Positions 33,540-45,339 of a stretch of 64,000 bases of DNA are shown in pieces. The DNA lies in NCBI GenBank assembly GCA_029204225.1, contig CM055106.1, forward strand, positions 18,982,149 through 19,046,148, given 5' to 3'. The stretch is from Diphasiastrum complanatum (Eukaryota; Streptophyta; Lycopodiopsida; Lycopodiales; Lycopodiaceae). The notes below the pieces were generated by a model. That model had not been told where the DNA came from and made no database searches. It worked only from the letters and a program-made list of their open reading frames with translations. A program made the translations under genes and the position numbers. Every line of letters starts with the position of its first letter. Position 1 is the stretch's first letter.

Positions 33540-35450
33540 AGGTAACTTTGGTATGAATGTGTCTGAAGGCCTGCACCCTCCATAAGGAGCGGAGATATAA
33601 TACCAAGAGAACTAGAAAGAAATGTGGCCACCTTTGAAAAGTAGCAGTCATGTGCATTAGTACTCCATATGAAAGAATTTTTATGTGCCTTAAAGTTACA
33701 AAGTAGAAAGAGTAATTCTTCTTTCCCAATAAGGTATTCTGGCAACATATTAGAGAAGGCATGCTTAATATTAGTCATAGCATTATCAATGGTATTGTTA
33801 TTTTCTTCTGGAAAAGAGGCATAGACAACCTTTGTAAGGCCAAGTTTCTAATAAAGTAGTTACACATAGAACAAGGATTATGTTGAGCTTTATCCACACC
33901 ATTACATACAGATAGGTAGTAATCCAGTTACGTTCATCCATAGCATTCTTTAAATCATATCTTGTAGCATTTTTGTCGTGAAGCCATCTGGTCTTCTTTA
34001 AAAAGTTTGTAACAACATGTTTGCATATTAAGGCGTGTTCCATAATAGTATTACGATCCATGTTATGATAACTGGGTAAGAATATAGCCAACTTAAACCA
34101 TCCCTGGTACAGTTCCAAAGCGACCTCATTAATATTAGATTGATGTAAAGGAATATGATTAAGCCCTAAATACCCCAATCTACTCTCCTTCTGAGTCGTT
34201 TCTTAAAATTTTGCTATTGATAATTCCAGTATTCAGTAAAATAACATGCCCAAACCTTTCATCAAAAAACTCTTTCAAATGTTTAGAATTCAAGTAGGTA
34301 CAAAGTGGAATATTGTCAACATTAAAATCACAAAAAACTTGAAAGTTTTTTATACCATTCATGCTTTAGACAAGGAAACAAGGTCCAACCAAACACAATT
34401 CGCTCAAAGATCTCATCAATATGACCAAAAATATGAAGTAAAGTCTCATAATAAAGTTTAATGTTTATACTCTCAAAGCATCTATGTAGTAATGTAAATG
34501 CAAAAACATCTTCCCTTTGTCTCTTTTAACCAGTAATCGTCGCCTACTAGTTGCATTGATCTCCAGTACTCTTATTTTTTCTATTTTCTCCTGCACATGG
34601 ATCAATCACGGTAAAAATTTAGCTTTCTGATAGGAAGATTCTCTTTCTCACCACTGCTTTGTCTCTCATTGCCTTTATTGAGAAAGTATTTTCTCTTCTT
34701 ATTACCACTGCATAATATGATTGAGCTTGGACTATTCAGAGTGAAGGATCCTGTTTTCCTACTTGTATTCAAGAAGTATTTATCGTGTTAGGTAGAGAAA
34801 CTGGTCTTTTTAAGAAGTCATTCAATTTCCCAGATGTTTTCGGCATCGCCAAGGTGTGCAAGAAGTTTTGCAATAGGATTATTGGAAAGTTCAACAAAAG
34901 CTTCAATCATGTGTTGTTTTATGTACATAAAGGCAAGATGGGCTTTAACAACATCCCTAGCAGGTTTGCAAAGCCAAAGAAAGAAGGCATTAAGTTGGTT
35001 TTGTAGCGAGGGAGGAATTTGGCAAGGTTGTTCATCATGAACTAGATAGCGTGACCAAACCATATGATAGAGAAAATGTTTTTACATTTATCACCGCATC
35101 TGCACTTACAGAAGGGTCTTTCTAGTTCCAAATTCTAGCTTGATGCAAGCTCATTCTATTAAAACCGGTTTCAAAGTGGCCCCTTGTTCTAGCCCAGGTT
35201 TGTTCAGAAGAACATCTCGAGGGTTCAAATTTGCTCATCTTAATGGTAGTGTCAAAAGCAATAGGTGTGTCAAAAGATGGATTTTTATGCGGCGAGTTTG
35301 CAGGCTTGAACTTTTGCATCAGTATGATGGGTAAGAGCGATCCAAAGTTTGATAGAAATGGGTGCAGGGAAGTTTACAGAAGGGAGGCTCCAAAGATTGT
35401 AGGCAGTTTTGGCAGATTTAAACTCAACGGTACGACCAGGTACTAGGGGT
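33540..35450 (-). pseudogene. Unidentified decayed coding region
   Basis: Several minus-strand blocks have protein-like composition: 35063-34818 (SLQNQLNAFFLWLCKPARDV), 34362-34180 (NFQVFCDFNVDNIPLCTYLN), 34178-33798 (LALELYQ-like, then HALICKHVVTNFLKKTRWLH) and 33778-33540 (NMLPEYLIGKEELLFLLCNF). The last three follow one another with small breaks and look like one protein; spacers between them are AT-rich and stop-filled. I do not recognise the family and see no LTR, protease, RT or integrase motif. It could be a decayed host gene, a DNA transposon protein or an extra retroelement ORF. Confidence 0.3.
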
Positions 35451-35599
35451 ATTTGGCAGCTTTTGGCTTGGCAAAATTCAAAGGCAGATTGATTGCCAGC
35501 TTCACAAATTTTCTAAGAGGTCCTTCGACAATTTGAGACTTGGTTCCATTGGTGAGAGAGCTAACTTGCAATTAACTAGGTTATATCTGACTAACATAT

Positions 35600-36000
35600 T
35601 GTAGCTGTACCTCTACTGAGTAATGTAGATCAACTTTTGATTTCTGTCTCTGTGGATTTGAATACCAAGGCAAAAATAAATGTCGCCCAGATCGGCCATG
35701 TAGAATTCAGAAGATAGCATTGACTTGTCTTCTTTTATCGAATCAATTCTATTGTCGAAATGCAATATGTCATCCACGTATAAAGTGATAATAAGACTGC
35801 TGCACTGTCTTGAAGTAAACATTCAAATTTGAAGAGTTTGGTGTGTAGCCGTGATCAATAAGGAAAGTGTTGATCCTTTCAAACCATGCTTGAGTAGATT
35901 GCTTGAAGCCATAAAGTGTTGTATGGAATTTACACACATGATTGTGTTTACCTTTGATAATATAACATTCAGGTTGGAACCTCATGGTTATTGCGCTTGC
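35600..36000 (-). pseudogene. RT fragment of element F
   Basis: Two minus-strand blocks in shifted frames: KFHTTLYGFKQSTQAWFERI then LIITLYVDDILHFDNRIDSI and ADLGDIYFCLGIQIHRD. These are the YGLKQ, YVDD and LGxxIxR regions of copia RT. The YVDD box is intact; the frame changes near 35820. Confidence 0.8.
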
Positions 36001-36029
36001 AATACCTGCAAAATATTTTCTTCTTCAAC

Positions 36030-36079
36030 GAATGTAGATTCGATGATTGTTCAGCGAATGTAGATTCGATGATTGTTCT
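36030..36079. repeat. 26-base tandem duplication
   Basis: GCGAATGTAGATTCGATGAT plus TGTTC occurs twice in a row inside the gag remnant of F. Confidence 0.8.
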
Positions 36080-36084
36080 TGATC

Positions 36085-36760
36085 TTGAGTCTGTTTCTGA
36101 TTCGATGCAGACTGCTTGGAGCCTTTCTTCTTCTGCCGTTTCAAGCCCTTGTTGACATATAGGACAAGAGATGAAGAGGTAGACTTAGATTATTTTTTTT
36201 GCAACAACATAGTAACTACTCTAATAAGAGTTAAATCTGAGTGTGTTGTGATGATCATCATCCAGTTCTCATATGTAGAGGGCAGGCTTGAAAGCAATGT
36301 CATAATTGCATCTTGATCATCTATGACTGATCCGACAGCGGCCATCTGTTGCAAGAGATTCTTAAACTGATTAATATGATTCTAAAGAGAATCATTATTC
36401 AACATCTTGAGTGTGAAGAACTTCCTTCAAAGATGTAACTTGGTAGTTACGTCTCTCACATCATATAGTGAGCTCAAGATGTCCCAAACTTCTTTCAAAG
36501 TTTTGGCTTCAACTATGTGGCCAATCTGAGTATCTGATATATTGAGGATAATAAGCGTGAAAGCTTTACCATCCTTTGACTTCCATTTCGAGTTGTGTCG
36601 TCTTCAGGCTTTACTTCAATATCTGTAACAACATCCCACAACTCATTGGCAATTAGCAAGATCTTCATCTTAAATTTTCATAAATGATAATTGGATCTGC
36701 TAAACTTGTCTGCGATAAGACCGGCTATACTTTGAGAATCCATCTGGAACTTTAGTCTGA
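36085..36760 (-). pseudogene. gag: gag remnant of element F
   Basis: The minus strand reads MDSQSIAGLIADKFSRSNYH, ELWDVVTDIEVKPEDD and, after frame changes, AKTLKEVWDILSSLYDVRDV, HINQFKNLLQQMAAVGSVID and LLSSLPSTYENWM. This is a UBN2-type copia Gag with several stops and two frameshifts. It resembles E Gag (NLLQQMAAVGSVID versus QLLNQLATVGSPIS). Confidence 0.75.
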
Positions 36761-36906
36761 CAACGTCAAGAGAGATACCGTGCTGTGGGACCAATTCTCT
36801 GATACTGAAACAAATTGATTCGAACTGAAGAATAATTTGATATCGCAAAAGATATCAAATATTAGAGCTTGCACTCTGATATAGTATTAGGCCTTGAAGA
36901 ATCAAT

Positions 36907-36918
36907 GCTTTGATACCA
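36907..36918 (-). promoter_or_regulatory. Primer-binding site of element F (variant)
   Basis: GCTTTGATACCA on the plus strand (TGGTATCAAAGC on the element strand), one base from the LTR edge TGTTGG at 36920. Confidence 0.7.
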
Positions 36919-36919
36919 T

Positions 36920-37682
36920 GTTGGAAAGAGGTGTGTGAAAAGATAGGTCGAATAAAATTTGAATAAAAAAAATTCGAATGACAAGAATTAAAAACTTATT
37001 GTATGCAGCAGAATAAACTATCTTTCTCTTTCTTTATGCATGAGTACGCCTATCAATTTCGAACAAAACAATAGTGATAGAAATCACGTTCAATATTATA
37101 ATAACTAACTTTGAAATCATTAGTACTATAGTGATTACGTAGCCAAACATTAAGCACTGAATTATCAGACAAATAATCAGTTGCAAAGAACTACAAAAAT
37201 GCATACATTCTAATTCGAACCTGAATGCAATAAGAAGATAGCATTGATTCAGTATGAAAATGAAACAGATGTAAATGAGTACAACAAGTTGCGAATCAAA
37301 GTCGCGTACTCTAGGCTATCTCTGAGCGACTAAATATAAGTCTAAATTAAGCGCAATGCTGATAAGCAATAAGCGCAATAACAATCAGTAATCAACTTTA
37401 AAAAAGTGAGCTAGAATGCTCAAGAGTGTCCAAGCTCGCAGGCTTGAGAGAGAGAATGCTAACTATTCAATACTTGATAATTAATTTGCATCTTTTTTAA
37501 TGTAGGAATATGAACAACTATTTATACTAAGTGATTAGGTCATCAAATGCGTCATCCAGTTGGCTGTGATGTGCTGACATCCATCCAGTTAGGACTTCTC
37601 AAAAATTACTTGCTGATGAATTAATGCAAGTCAGTGGCTTTGGTTGTAAATAGTCTGTCTACAGATTTGAACGTAAACTGTC
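36920..37682 (-). repeat. 5' LTR of element F
   Basis: The PBS-side edge begins TGTTGGAAAG; the outer edge is probably ACTGTCA at 37682. TATAAATA on the element strand (37519-37526) lies about 160 bases from the outer edge, fitting a promoter at the U3/R border. No partner LTR confirms the length. Confidence 0.5.
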
Positions 37683-37899
37683 ATGCAAAAAAAATACAAA
37701 AAATGCAAAGGTCTTCGCCAATGTCATTTCTTAATATTTGAGGCATCTGACATTTTGCACGAAAATCTCGAAAATGTTGACATTGTGAGCCATTTTTGAG
37801 TAGTTATGCAGATTGTGTAAAAACACGAATAAATCTGTAGATCTAGATAAAAGCTGGTTGAAGATTATGAAGAGAATCGAGTCAGCACTCCGATACCAC
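37683..37899 (-). other. PBS and truncated leader after the I-family LTR
   Basis: Next to the LTR at 37900 lies GCACTCCGATACCA (37885-37898; TGGTATCGGAGTGC on the minus strand), a PBS-like site, followed by about 200 bases of leader-like sequence that ends at the F LTR. This LTR therefore has element sequence on both sides. Confidence 0.55.
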
Positions 37900-38579
37900 T
37901 GACGAGAATCATGAGAAAAAAAATTCACGAAACATTCGCGACTCTCCTTCAAGATTCGGATGGAGTTCAGATGCGTTCGCTGAACACTGCCAGCTGAAAC
38001 ACTCTTACAATCCTCCAGAGGGTAGTCAGGTACTACTGATCTACGTTTATAAAACTAATATAGCATTCAACTTCATCTCAACTAAGGTGCAGAATTTAAG
38101 GGAAACAAGAAAACTCAGACATATTAAAATAAACAGCATAAGCATTCGACATTCAAGATCAGACACAACCAAAAAATAATCTATATTGATTTTCTCTGGT
38201 TTCTTCAGGGCACTGCATGCGAATCCACGCAGTGCATTGGCATGAGAGAAGCACGGTTTTCTCACGAGTAGTAGTCTTGATTTACTAGCGGACAATCAAA
38301 TCTTCTAATCCTAGACATAATTGTCTTCTCACACGCAGGCGGAACTTCTGTCTGTGTTCATCTTCTGCTTACTAGCACCAGACTCCTTGTCTTTTTTTTT
38401 TCTTATACTTGGTTACACACTGTGTATCCTATTGATATATGTCAAGTATTATTCAGTAAGTATAGTCTCTCTATGCAAATCTAAGATTAGAGTGATTAAC
38501 CATCTACAACTAGCCAGAGAATTACAAGAGTGGCAGTTTAGCCATGACCTAGGGAGTATCTGCTGACATTATGCCATCA
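37900..38579 (-). repeat. LTR of element I
   Basis: About 680 bases, TGACGAGAATCATG at the left edge and TTATGCCATCA at the right. Homologous in reverse to the H 3' LTR (57040-57712), sharing words such as CAGCAGATAC, CATGCCAATGCACTG-like and CTACAATCCTCC-like blocks. Confidence 0.75.
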
Positions 38580-38877
38580 AGTTAGATCTCTATACTTCTG
38601 GTACTTGCGTGATCTCTGGTGGTACTCCTTGGAGTGTGAGGACAGAACAGGTTTTGTTTCCAACGTTGGTTTTGTTTACCTCATTCGTCTTTTTCTCGTA
38701 TAGGATCGCAAGGGAATCTCGTTCGTGGATCGTTCGTGTTCGCGAACCATTGGTCTTCGCCTTCGTTGACTTTCGTGTTCACGAAACTCTTTGTGTTTCA
38801 TCTCTTCAGTGTTCGAGTTCGCGAAGATGCCCGTCATTGTCTTCGTTGACTTTCGTGTTCGTGAAGCTCGTCGTGTT
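38580..38877 (-). other. 3' untranslated region of element I
   Basis: Between the RNase H stop and the LTR. It holds several degenerate repeats of the GTTCGTGAACACGAAAGTCA type, also seen in the H 3' region (56760-56900), so the repeat cluster is a family trait. Confidence 0.6.
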
Positions 38878-41800
38878 TCATGTTGAGAGGGTGTAAGCTA
38901 GCAAGGCTTTGTGTTTAGAAACACTTTGTTTCTTCAGCTCCCTCTCAAAGCATGGTAGCCTTATGATCCCTAGACTGTTCCTTTGCCTCTCAAAGAGTCC
39001 TTTGTCTAGAGCCTTTGTGAAGATGTCAACAGCCATATTTTTTGTTCCAATGAAAGTGGTGTGCATCATCTTCTTCTCAATCAGATTCCTGATCAAGTGA
39101 TACTTAATCGCAATGTGCTTCATCCTGGAATGGAACACGGGATCCTTCGTGAGGTGTATTGCAGAGGTGTTGTCCATTTGCAAGACCAGTGGCTCGCTCC
39201 TTGTTTCACCTAATTCGTCCGGGAACTGTCTTAGCCAAATTTATTTCGTTGGCCATCTTTGTTACTGCTACGTAATCTAATTCGCAGGACGACTGGGCTA
39301 CAATGGTCTGCTTCTTGCTAACCCAGAACTCTGCTACTCCTGATGTGATGGTGCATCCTCCTGAAACGCTTTTACAGTCATCCCTGAGAGATGCCCAGCT
39401 GGCGTCACTGTAGGAAAGTATCCTGAGACTTGCATCATGACAATAACACAAGCCATAATCCCTTGTTAATTGAAGATATTGCAAAAGTCATTGCGCAATC
39501 TTCCAATGTGTCGAGCCTGGATTTGTGCAGAATTGGCTCATCTTGAATACTGCATAAGCAATATCAGGACGTGTGTTGTCTACAAGGTACATCAGTGAAC
39601 CTATCAGCCTTCTATAGGGAGTGAGCTGCATCTGTTCTCTTTCTTCCTCAGTCTTTGGACAATCGTCATTTGTTAGCACCATTCCTGCGAGCATTGGAGT
39701 GTTCGCTCCTTTGCAGTTCAGAATCCCAAAGTCCTCTAGGATCTTCTGGGTGTATCTGGACTAGTGAAGGTATAACTTGCCTTCCTCATAGTCCCTTTTA
39801 ATTTGTAAGCCTAGGTAACACCTAGCTTCTCCCAGATCCACTTTCTTGAAATGTTTTGAGATTTTTGTCTTTACTTCAGCAATTAGCTGCTCACTCCTGC
39901 AAAGTATCAGAGCGTCGTCCACATATATAGCCACTATGATGATCTGCCCATTTGTAACTTTGACATACACATTGGAGTCGGCCAATAGAGGCTTAAATCC
40001 CAATGATTTCAAGGCTTGATCCTTTTTCTTATACCATTGTCGGGCTGATTGCTTCAGACCATAGATGCTTCTATGCATTCTGCATACATAGTCAGGAAGT
40101 GAATTTGAGACAAATCCTGGAGGTCGATCCATGTAGACCTCTTCGTCTAATTTGCCATGCAAGAAGGCCGTCTTCTCGTCCACAATGTGGATCCTGAGGT
40201 CATAAGATGCTGCATATGCGAACAACAACTGTAGGGACAAATGTTTGACAACAAAAGAGAAGGTTTCAGAATAGTCAATACCGTATCTCTGAGAGAAACC
40301 CTTCGCTACCAGTCTTGTCTTGTATTTCGTCACACTCTCGTCCGGTCCATATTTGAGTTTGAAAACCCATTTGCATTTGATAGTCTTGCGTTTATGAGGT
40401 AATGGCTCCACGTCCATACCTGGTTCTTCCTCATGGACTCCATCTCTTCGTTCATGGCTTGGATCCATTTGTCCTTTTCTATACTTTCAATCGCCTCCTC
40501 GAATGTCTGTGGTTTGCCACTGAACCGGCAGAATTCTTTTGATGTGAAAGATGAGCTGCTTGGCACAAATCTCACTGGTGCTCTTTGTGGTCTTGTCGAC
40601 CTTCTAGGAGATCCACCCGGAACAGCTATGCCTTTGCCCTTGTCTGCTCTACTTGGTCCAGAACTATCTTGGTTTACAAGAACTGTGGCGGCAGGCTGCC
40701 TCTCGAATCTCTCTTCGTCTGATTCGTCACTCGAATGGGAGACGACTCAAAAATCTTCATTTTTGTATTCGTCCTCTGCTCCCTCTAACGTTGGCTGCAG
40801 GTCATAGTACTGTCTTTCCAAAACTTCATAGCTAACAGGGACTTCATTGGCCATTGTCCTGCTCTCATCGAATTTGACATCCCTCACTGTTTTCACAGTG
40901 TTCGTGTCTGGCATGTAGATTCTGTAGTATGACGAATTATTATCATAACCTACCAAAAATCCTTGTTCGGATTTCTCATCAAGCTTCTTGCGAAGTTTAT
41001 CAAGAATATGTGCATATGCTGCACAGCCAAATATTTTGACGTGAGATAGGTTGGGCTTTCGACCCCACCATAGCTCATGTGGTGTCATGTGAGGAACACT
41101 AGATTTACCTGTCCTGTTCTGGATGTATGCAGCTATAGCTACTGCTGTAGCCCACAGTGCCCTTGGAGCCTTCGAATAGGCCATCATGCATCTGGCTGCT
41201 TCCATTAAGGTCCGGTTCTTTCGTTCAGCAACACCATTGTGCTTCGATGTGTAGGCTGCTGTTCTTTTGTGAATGATACCACAATCATTGCAAAAGTCAA
41301 TGAAGAGATTCGAGATATATTTGCCACCTCGATCTGTTCTCATTTGCTTCGCCTTGCTGCCTGTGCATCTCTCAGCCCAATTCACATATTTTGTGAATTT
41401 ATTGAGTGTTTCAGATTTATTCTAAATAAAATACACTCTAACAAGCCTGTTATAATCATCAATGAAGGTTATATAATATTTTAAACCTCCTACTGAGATC
41501 ACGTTGAATGGACCGCAGATGTCAGAGTGCACCAGCTCCAGAATCTTTGTCGTTCTGTAGGAGTCTTTGATGAATGGTGTGCGTGACATCTTGCCTTTCA
41601 AACATGCATCACAGGTGGTCGAACTGGTTGCATTCGAGATGTTGTACCCTGTTATTGCTCCATGATGACTTGCCTGGTAGAGTGTCATTGAGTTCATGTG
41701 GCAGAGTCTTCTGTGCCACAGAGTGTCTGGCGAGTTGTCATGATTCTGATGCACCGGATTTGCAAGTAGGCGTACCTTCAGATGATATAGGTTCTCTTTT

Positions 41801-42354
41801 CTTCTTCCTTGAGCAACGAGTGTGCTGGTGCTGACATTAATCACATTGCATTCTTCGCTAGAAAACGTCACACGCATCCCTGCATCTGCTATTCTTGCTA
41901 TAGAGAGCAAGTCTTGCTGCTGAGTTGGCATGAATAGAACATTTGTCTCTGCCATTGGTGTTGAGCCAGAGTGAACCAATATCGTTTGCTTGATGTCTGG
42001 ATCCATCTCCAAGAACTATGAATCTTTAGGGATCTGCACTTTTGAAATCAGACATGAGTCATCTTGACGTCACAAAGTGCGAGGTGGCTCCCGAATCCAA
42101 GATCACCTCATACGTGTCAGACGTTGATGCTGCACACACATCTTCACAGATGTAGGCGGTCGAACAATTTTTGTTTGTGCTTACTTCACCCATCTTTGAG
42201 CTCTCAAGCTCCTCGACATAAGAACTATTATCATTCTCTTGTCTGTTTTGTGCTGATCTATTTCTTGGGTTCTAGCAGTAATCCATGGCTGCATGACCCT
42301 TCTTATGGCAATGGATACACTCAATATTGGGGTTGAGCCAGCAGGTATCTACTG
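38878..42354 (-). pseudogene. pol: gag 3' part and pol of element I
   Basis: From right to left: VDTCWLNPNIECIHCHKKGH (zinc knuckle of CxxC...H type), protease VILDSGATSHFVTS (about 42110), then 42012-41422 with LWHRRLCHMNSMTLY and CDACLKGKMSRTPF, integrase (FIDDYNRLVRVYF; 41385-40747 RTDRGGKYISN and NGVAERKNRTL), linker, RT (40468-39761: KCKWVFKLKYGPD, IHIVDEKTAFLHG, YMDRPPGF, YGLKQSARQWY and YVDD at 39914-39925), a further piece (GSLMYLVDNTRPDIAY) and RNase H (39183-38878, MKHIAIKYHLIRNL and VDIFTKALDKGLF). Several frameshifts and stops (near 41410, 40745, 39760, 39487, 39200) break it, but all catalytic motifs seen are intact. The gag amino half is missing. Confidence 0.85.
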
Positions 42355-42466
42355 TATGCCCGTCATCGTCTTCGTTGACTTTCGTGTTCACAAAACTCGT
42401 CGTGTTTCGTGTCGAGAGGGTGTAAGCTAGCAAGGCTTTGTGTTTAGAAACACTTTGTTTCTTCAG
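42355..42466 (-). repeat. Second copy of the I-family 3' tail fused to gag
   Basis: This matches 38826-38937 over about 111 bases with a few changes (GTCTTCGTTGACTTTCGTGT, then TAAGCTAGCAAGGCTTTGTG). In I it sits upstream of gag on the element strand, out of normal order. The switch falls in GACGGGCAT, a word present both in the 3' tail and in gag. Confidence 0.8.
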
Positions 42467-42599
42467 ATTAAAATATCGATTAGTCGATGAGTAGGAGAAT
42501 AATCCAATAGATACTACGAAACTAACGTAAGCTCATCATCCTTTGTTCGGCTTATTGATCATGTACTTTGGATAATTTGCATTGCTAGAAATGATGGAT

Positions 42600-43020
42600 G
42601 ATAGCATGCTTACTAAGGCTTTGATCATCAGTGATTGGTATAGCATTTGTGCCTCCCAAAGATAGTGGAAAGATTATACAGGAGGGCACTACCTCAAGAG
42701 CAGATGTGAACCGACATACATGTATGCACTAGAATTACATCCTATCAGACACTTACAAGAGAAACTCATAACATTGTTGGACAGCCCAAGGATATCAAGA
42801 ACTAGATTGTAAGAGAATATACAAGATTTACCCCACAAATCTAGCCTATTTAGCTTACCTGAAAGCTGGAACCTACATTAATCCCTAAGAAAACAAGAAA
42901 TCTAATCCACCACTAAGATCCACAACCACACACAAAGGAAATGGAAGGGCGAGATCATTAATGCATCAGTCAAGAAACAAGAATGATCAAGGAGCTCAAG
43001 AATGCACCAAAGCTCATGGA
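42600..43020. repeat. Dispersed repeat R1, copy 1
   Basis: The part at 42760-43020 matches 57930-58250 in inverted orientation (CTAAATAGGCT, CTTACAATC, GTTCTTGAT...CTTGGGCT). No coding sequence seen. It may be an LTR piece of an unlisted family. The flanking 42467-42600 and 43021-43464 hold no gene. Confidence 0.55.
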
Positions 43021-43464
43021 AGTCTTCTCATTTCAGCATGGAGTTGTTACATTTACAAAAACTTTCCTTCTACAAATGGGGAGTCTCTTAAATAAGCAAG
43101 AGCTCCTTAGGTGGCATCCTAGTGGCATTTACACATTTCACAAATTGCAAGTGGAATAATGCTCTCCACTAGAGGTCACCATCAAAAGGTGGCTCACTGT
43201 ACTTTCTTTAAGAGGGTTTGACTTGCATTTATTACATTAGTCTAAAAATACTAGTTCCTATGATGGTCATTCCATCTTTCGGAATTCACCATGAGGCTTA
43301 CATAGTTCTTGATTGTCATTTTTAACTAGTACTTCTTGGCTCTCATACTCGGCTCTCAGTCTTCATTCATCTGAGTCTTCTCAGAGACCTCATCGGTCTA
43401 AGGTGAGAGGTGCTCTTGGGTAGCTCTGGCCGAGTATCTTGGGGGTTCGTCAGAATCAGCCAAC

Positions 43465-43781
43465 AGGGTTTTGTTTTAGGGCAAAAAGGCTTAGTTACCT
43501 TCCTTATTACATGCTGAAAATCCACCTAACTTCACAAAGGAAGTCAAATTTGCTATGTATTCCAAGCTCCCATAGTGAGAAGATAGAATACTTTTGGAGC
43601 TCATTGGCAATCTCAAGCTAGTTCACTACATTGCATTTTTGTGATCCAAATGAAACAAAATTGATTTCTACATCATTCTCAGTCTATAGGCCATACAGAA
43701 GGCTGTGGCTTGCATGTGTGGGCTCGGATTTCAATGTTGATCAATGCTTTTGATTGCTAATGCTCGTTATTTGTCAAATTG
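43465..43781 (+). repeat. 5' LTR of J1, first part
   Basis: Matches the J1 3' LTR from TTTTAGGGCAAAAAGGCT to TTGTCAAATTG. The upstream part of the LTR is missing. The last five bases (aattg, 43777-43781) are one copy of the K target duplication. Confidence 0.8.
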
Positions 43782-43979
43782 TGTGAACTCAAGGGTGAAG
43801 GCATGTCCTAAGTTCTTAAAGGCCAAAAAATTTATTGGCTTATCATTCACATAAAGCAAGTCTTGAATCTTAAATGAAAATCAAATAAGACTTTAAATCA
43901 AAGTAGACTTGGAAACTAATACTCGAAAACAATGCATCTTATAAATTCATTCACACAACAGCGGAAGCGATGGGGACCC
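43782..43979 (-). repeat. Left terminal repeat of K
   Basis: TGTGAACTCAAGGGTGAAGG to GCGGAAGCGATGGGGACC. It matches arm 1 of the right palindrome directly and arm 2 inverted. It lacks the second arm, so as a 3' LTR it is half length. Confidence 0.75.
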
Positions 43980-44283
43980 CCCCGAAAGGATTCTTTTCTT
44001 GTCATTATGCAAATCCAATTGGCCAATGCTAATTACATATACAATGGATTCCAATAGGGGTCTCAAAGTAGGAACATCAACTTAACATAGACTTAGTTCC
44101 TTTCAATGATTTTAATTCCATATCTAGCTTAATAGACGCATAGAAATTTCTTCATAAGTCTTAATCCTTCCGACATGCAATCATGTTGGATCTTACATTC
44201 TTGACATGCAATCAAAATGGATCTTATATTCTTGACATGAAAACATGATGGTTCTTAGATTCTTGACATGAAACAGTTTGAAG

Positions 44284-44586
44284 TGACATGCATGGTCATT
44301 AGGCCACAGAAGGCATGACATGCAAGCTTCGAATATGACATGCAAGTTCTAGATCTGAAATGCATGGACATTAGGCCACAAATAGTCTGACATGCAAGCT
44401 TCAATATGCAAGCTTTAGATCTGACATGCATAGACAATAGGCCACGAATAGCCTGACATGCAAGCTTCAAACATGACATGCAAGCTCTAGATCTAACATG
44501 CATAGACAATAGGCCACAGATGGCATGACATGCAAGCTTCAGATCTAACATGCATGGACATTAGGCCACAGATAGCCTGACATGCA
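44284..44586. repeat. Tandem array of about 70-base units in K
   Basis: About four to five imperfect copies containing GACATGCAAGCTTC, AGATCTGACATGCATGGACA and TTAGGCCACAGATAGCC. A minus-strand frame reads repeated LACHAICGLLSMHVRS but is produced by the array. Confidence 0.85.
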
Positions 44587-44654
44587 ATGGTATTGATCAA
44601 CCATTCTTACATATGGATAATAGAACCAAGAGGCATATCATGGTTTCAGGAGAA

Positions 44655-44655
<1 letters not shown>

Positions 44656-44732
<77 letters not shown>
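44656..44732. repeat. (GA)n microsatellite in K
   Basis: About 77 bases of GA followed by TGTTTGTGTGTGTG. Confidence 0.95.
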
Positions 44733-44734
<2 letters not shown>

Positions 44735-45339
44735 TTTGTGTGTGTGATGTGAAAGAGAGATAGAAATCCGAGAGGGTTTGAGATCCAAGAGTCCTGCAAT
44801 CCAAAAAATAGCATAGCCTCCTTGAGGTAATGCCTCAATCCTCTTCTCCAAAGCACCTATACACAGCAAACAACAAATGGGCAGAGCTTGGATGCATCAT
44901 CCTTCAATCCTCTTGGTAGTGGGGTGCATTTCCACTTATATAGAGAGTGAAGAGTCCTTCCAAAGTGAGTGAGGTGTCAAGTTCAAGGCATGAGGTGTGA
45001 GGAAGACTCCAATTGGACTTAGGGTGAAGTGGAGTGCATGGATGAGGTGTATTAGTTAGAGAGGGTGAATGAGTGATGTCTATTAACTTGGAAGAGTTAT
45101 TATGATGATTTGGCATATGAAGTGAGAGTGTAGGAGGGCGCCCCATTCTAGGTGCCAAATAGCCTAGAATGTATGTGGAAAAGTAGGTGGGAGGTAGGTG
45201 GTGCAAGGTTCAAACTTGACTTTTATTTACATATAATTTTACATGGTTACAATTTGGGAATTCACCCAAGTGCAGTCTTCCTAAGGAAGAGCCAAGGTAT
45301 ATGTTCATCTTGTTCTGCATAATGTCCATCAATTTCTAG

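Larger units (their letters stand above)
35590..37682 (-). mobile_element. Ty1/copia element F, internally deleted
   Basis: Minus-strand element with a 5' LTR (36920 to about 37682), PBS, gag remnant and RT remnant. Protease and integrase are missing, so gag lies close to RT. No 3' LTR was found on the left side. It is a different family from A/B. Confidence 0.65.
37900..42466 (-). mobile_element. Ty1/copia element I, same family as H
   Basis: Minus-strand element comprising partial gag (zinc knuckle), protease, integrase, RT, RNase H, 3' untranslated region and an LTR at 37900-38579. Its gag end is joined at about 42355 to a second copy of the element's own 3' tail. Related to H in the same order. 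Confidence 0.85.

Noticed and set aside
40433-40835. Plus-strand frames opposite element I
   Set aside because: Antisense to the integrase-RT linker; no independent support.
44255-44551. Repetitive Cys-rich protein (LACHAICGLLSMHVRS units)
   Set aside because: The repeat period matches the DNA array and no start, signal or homologue is evident; treated as a tandem repeat.
44284-44586. CRISPR-like array
   Set aside because: Units are diverged over their entire length with no constant repeat and unique spacer, in a plant-type context.
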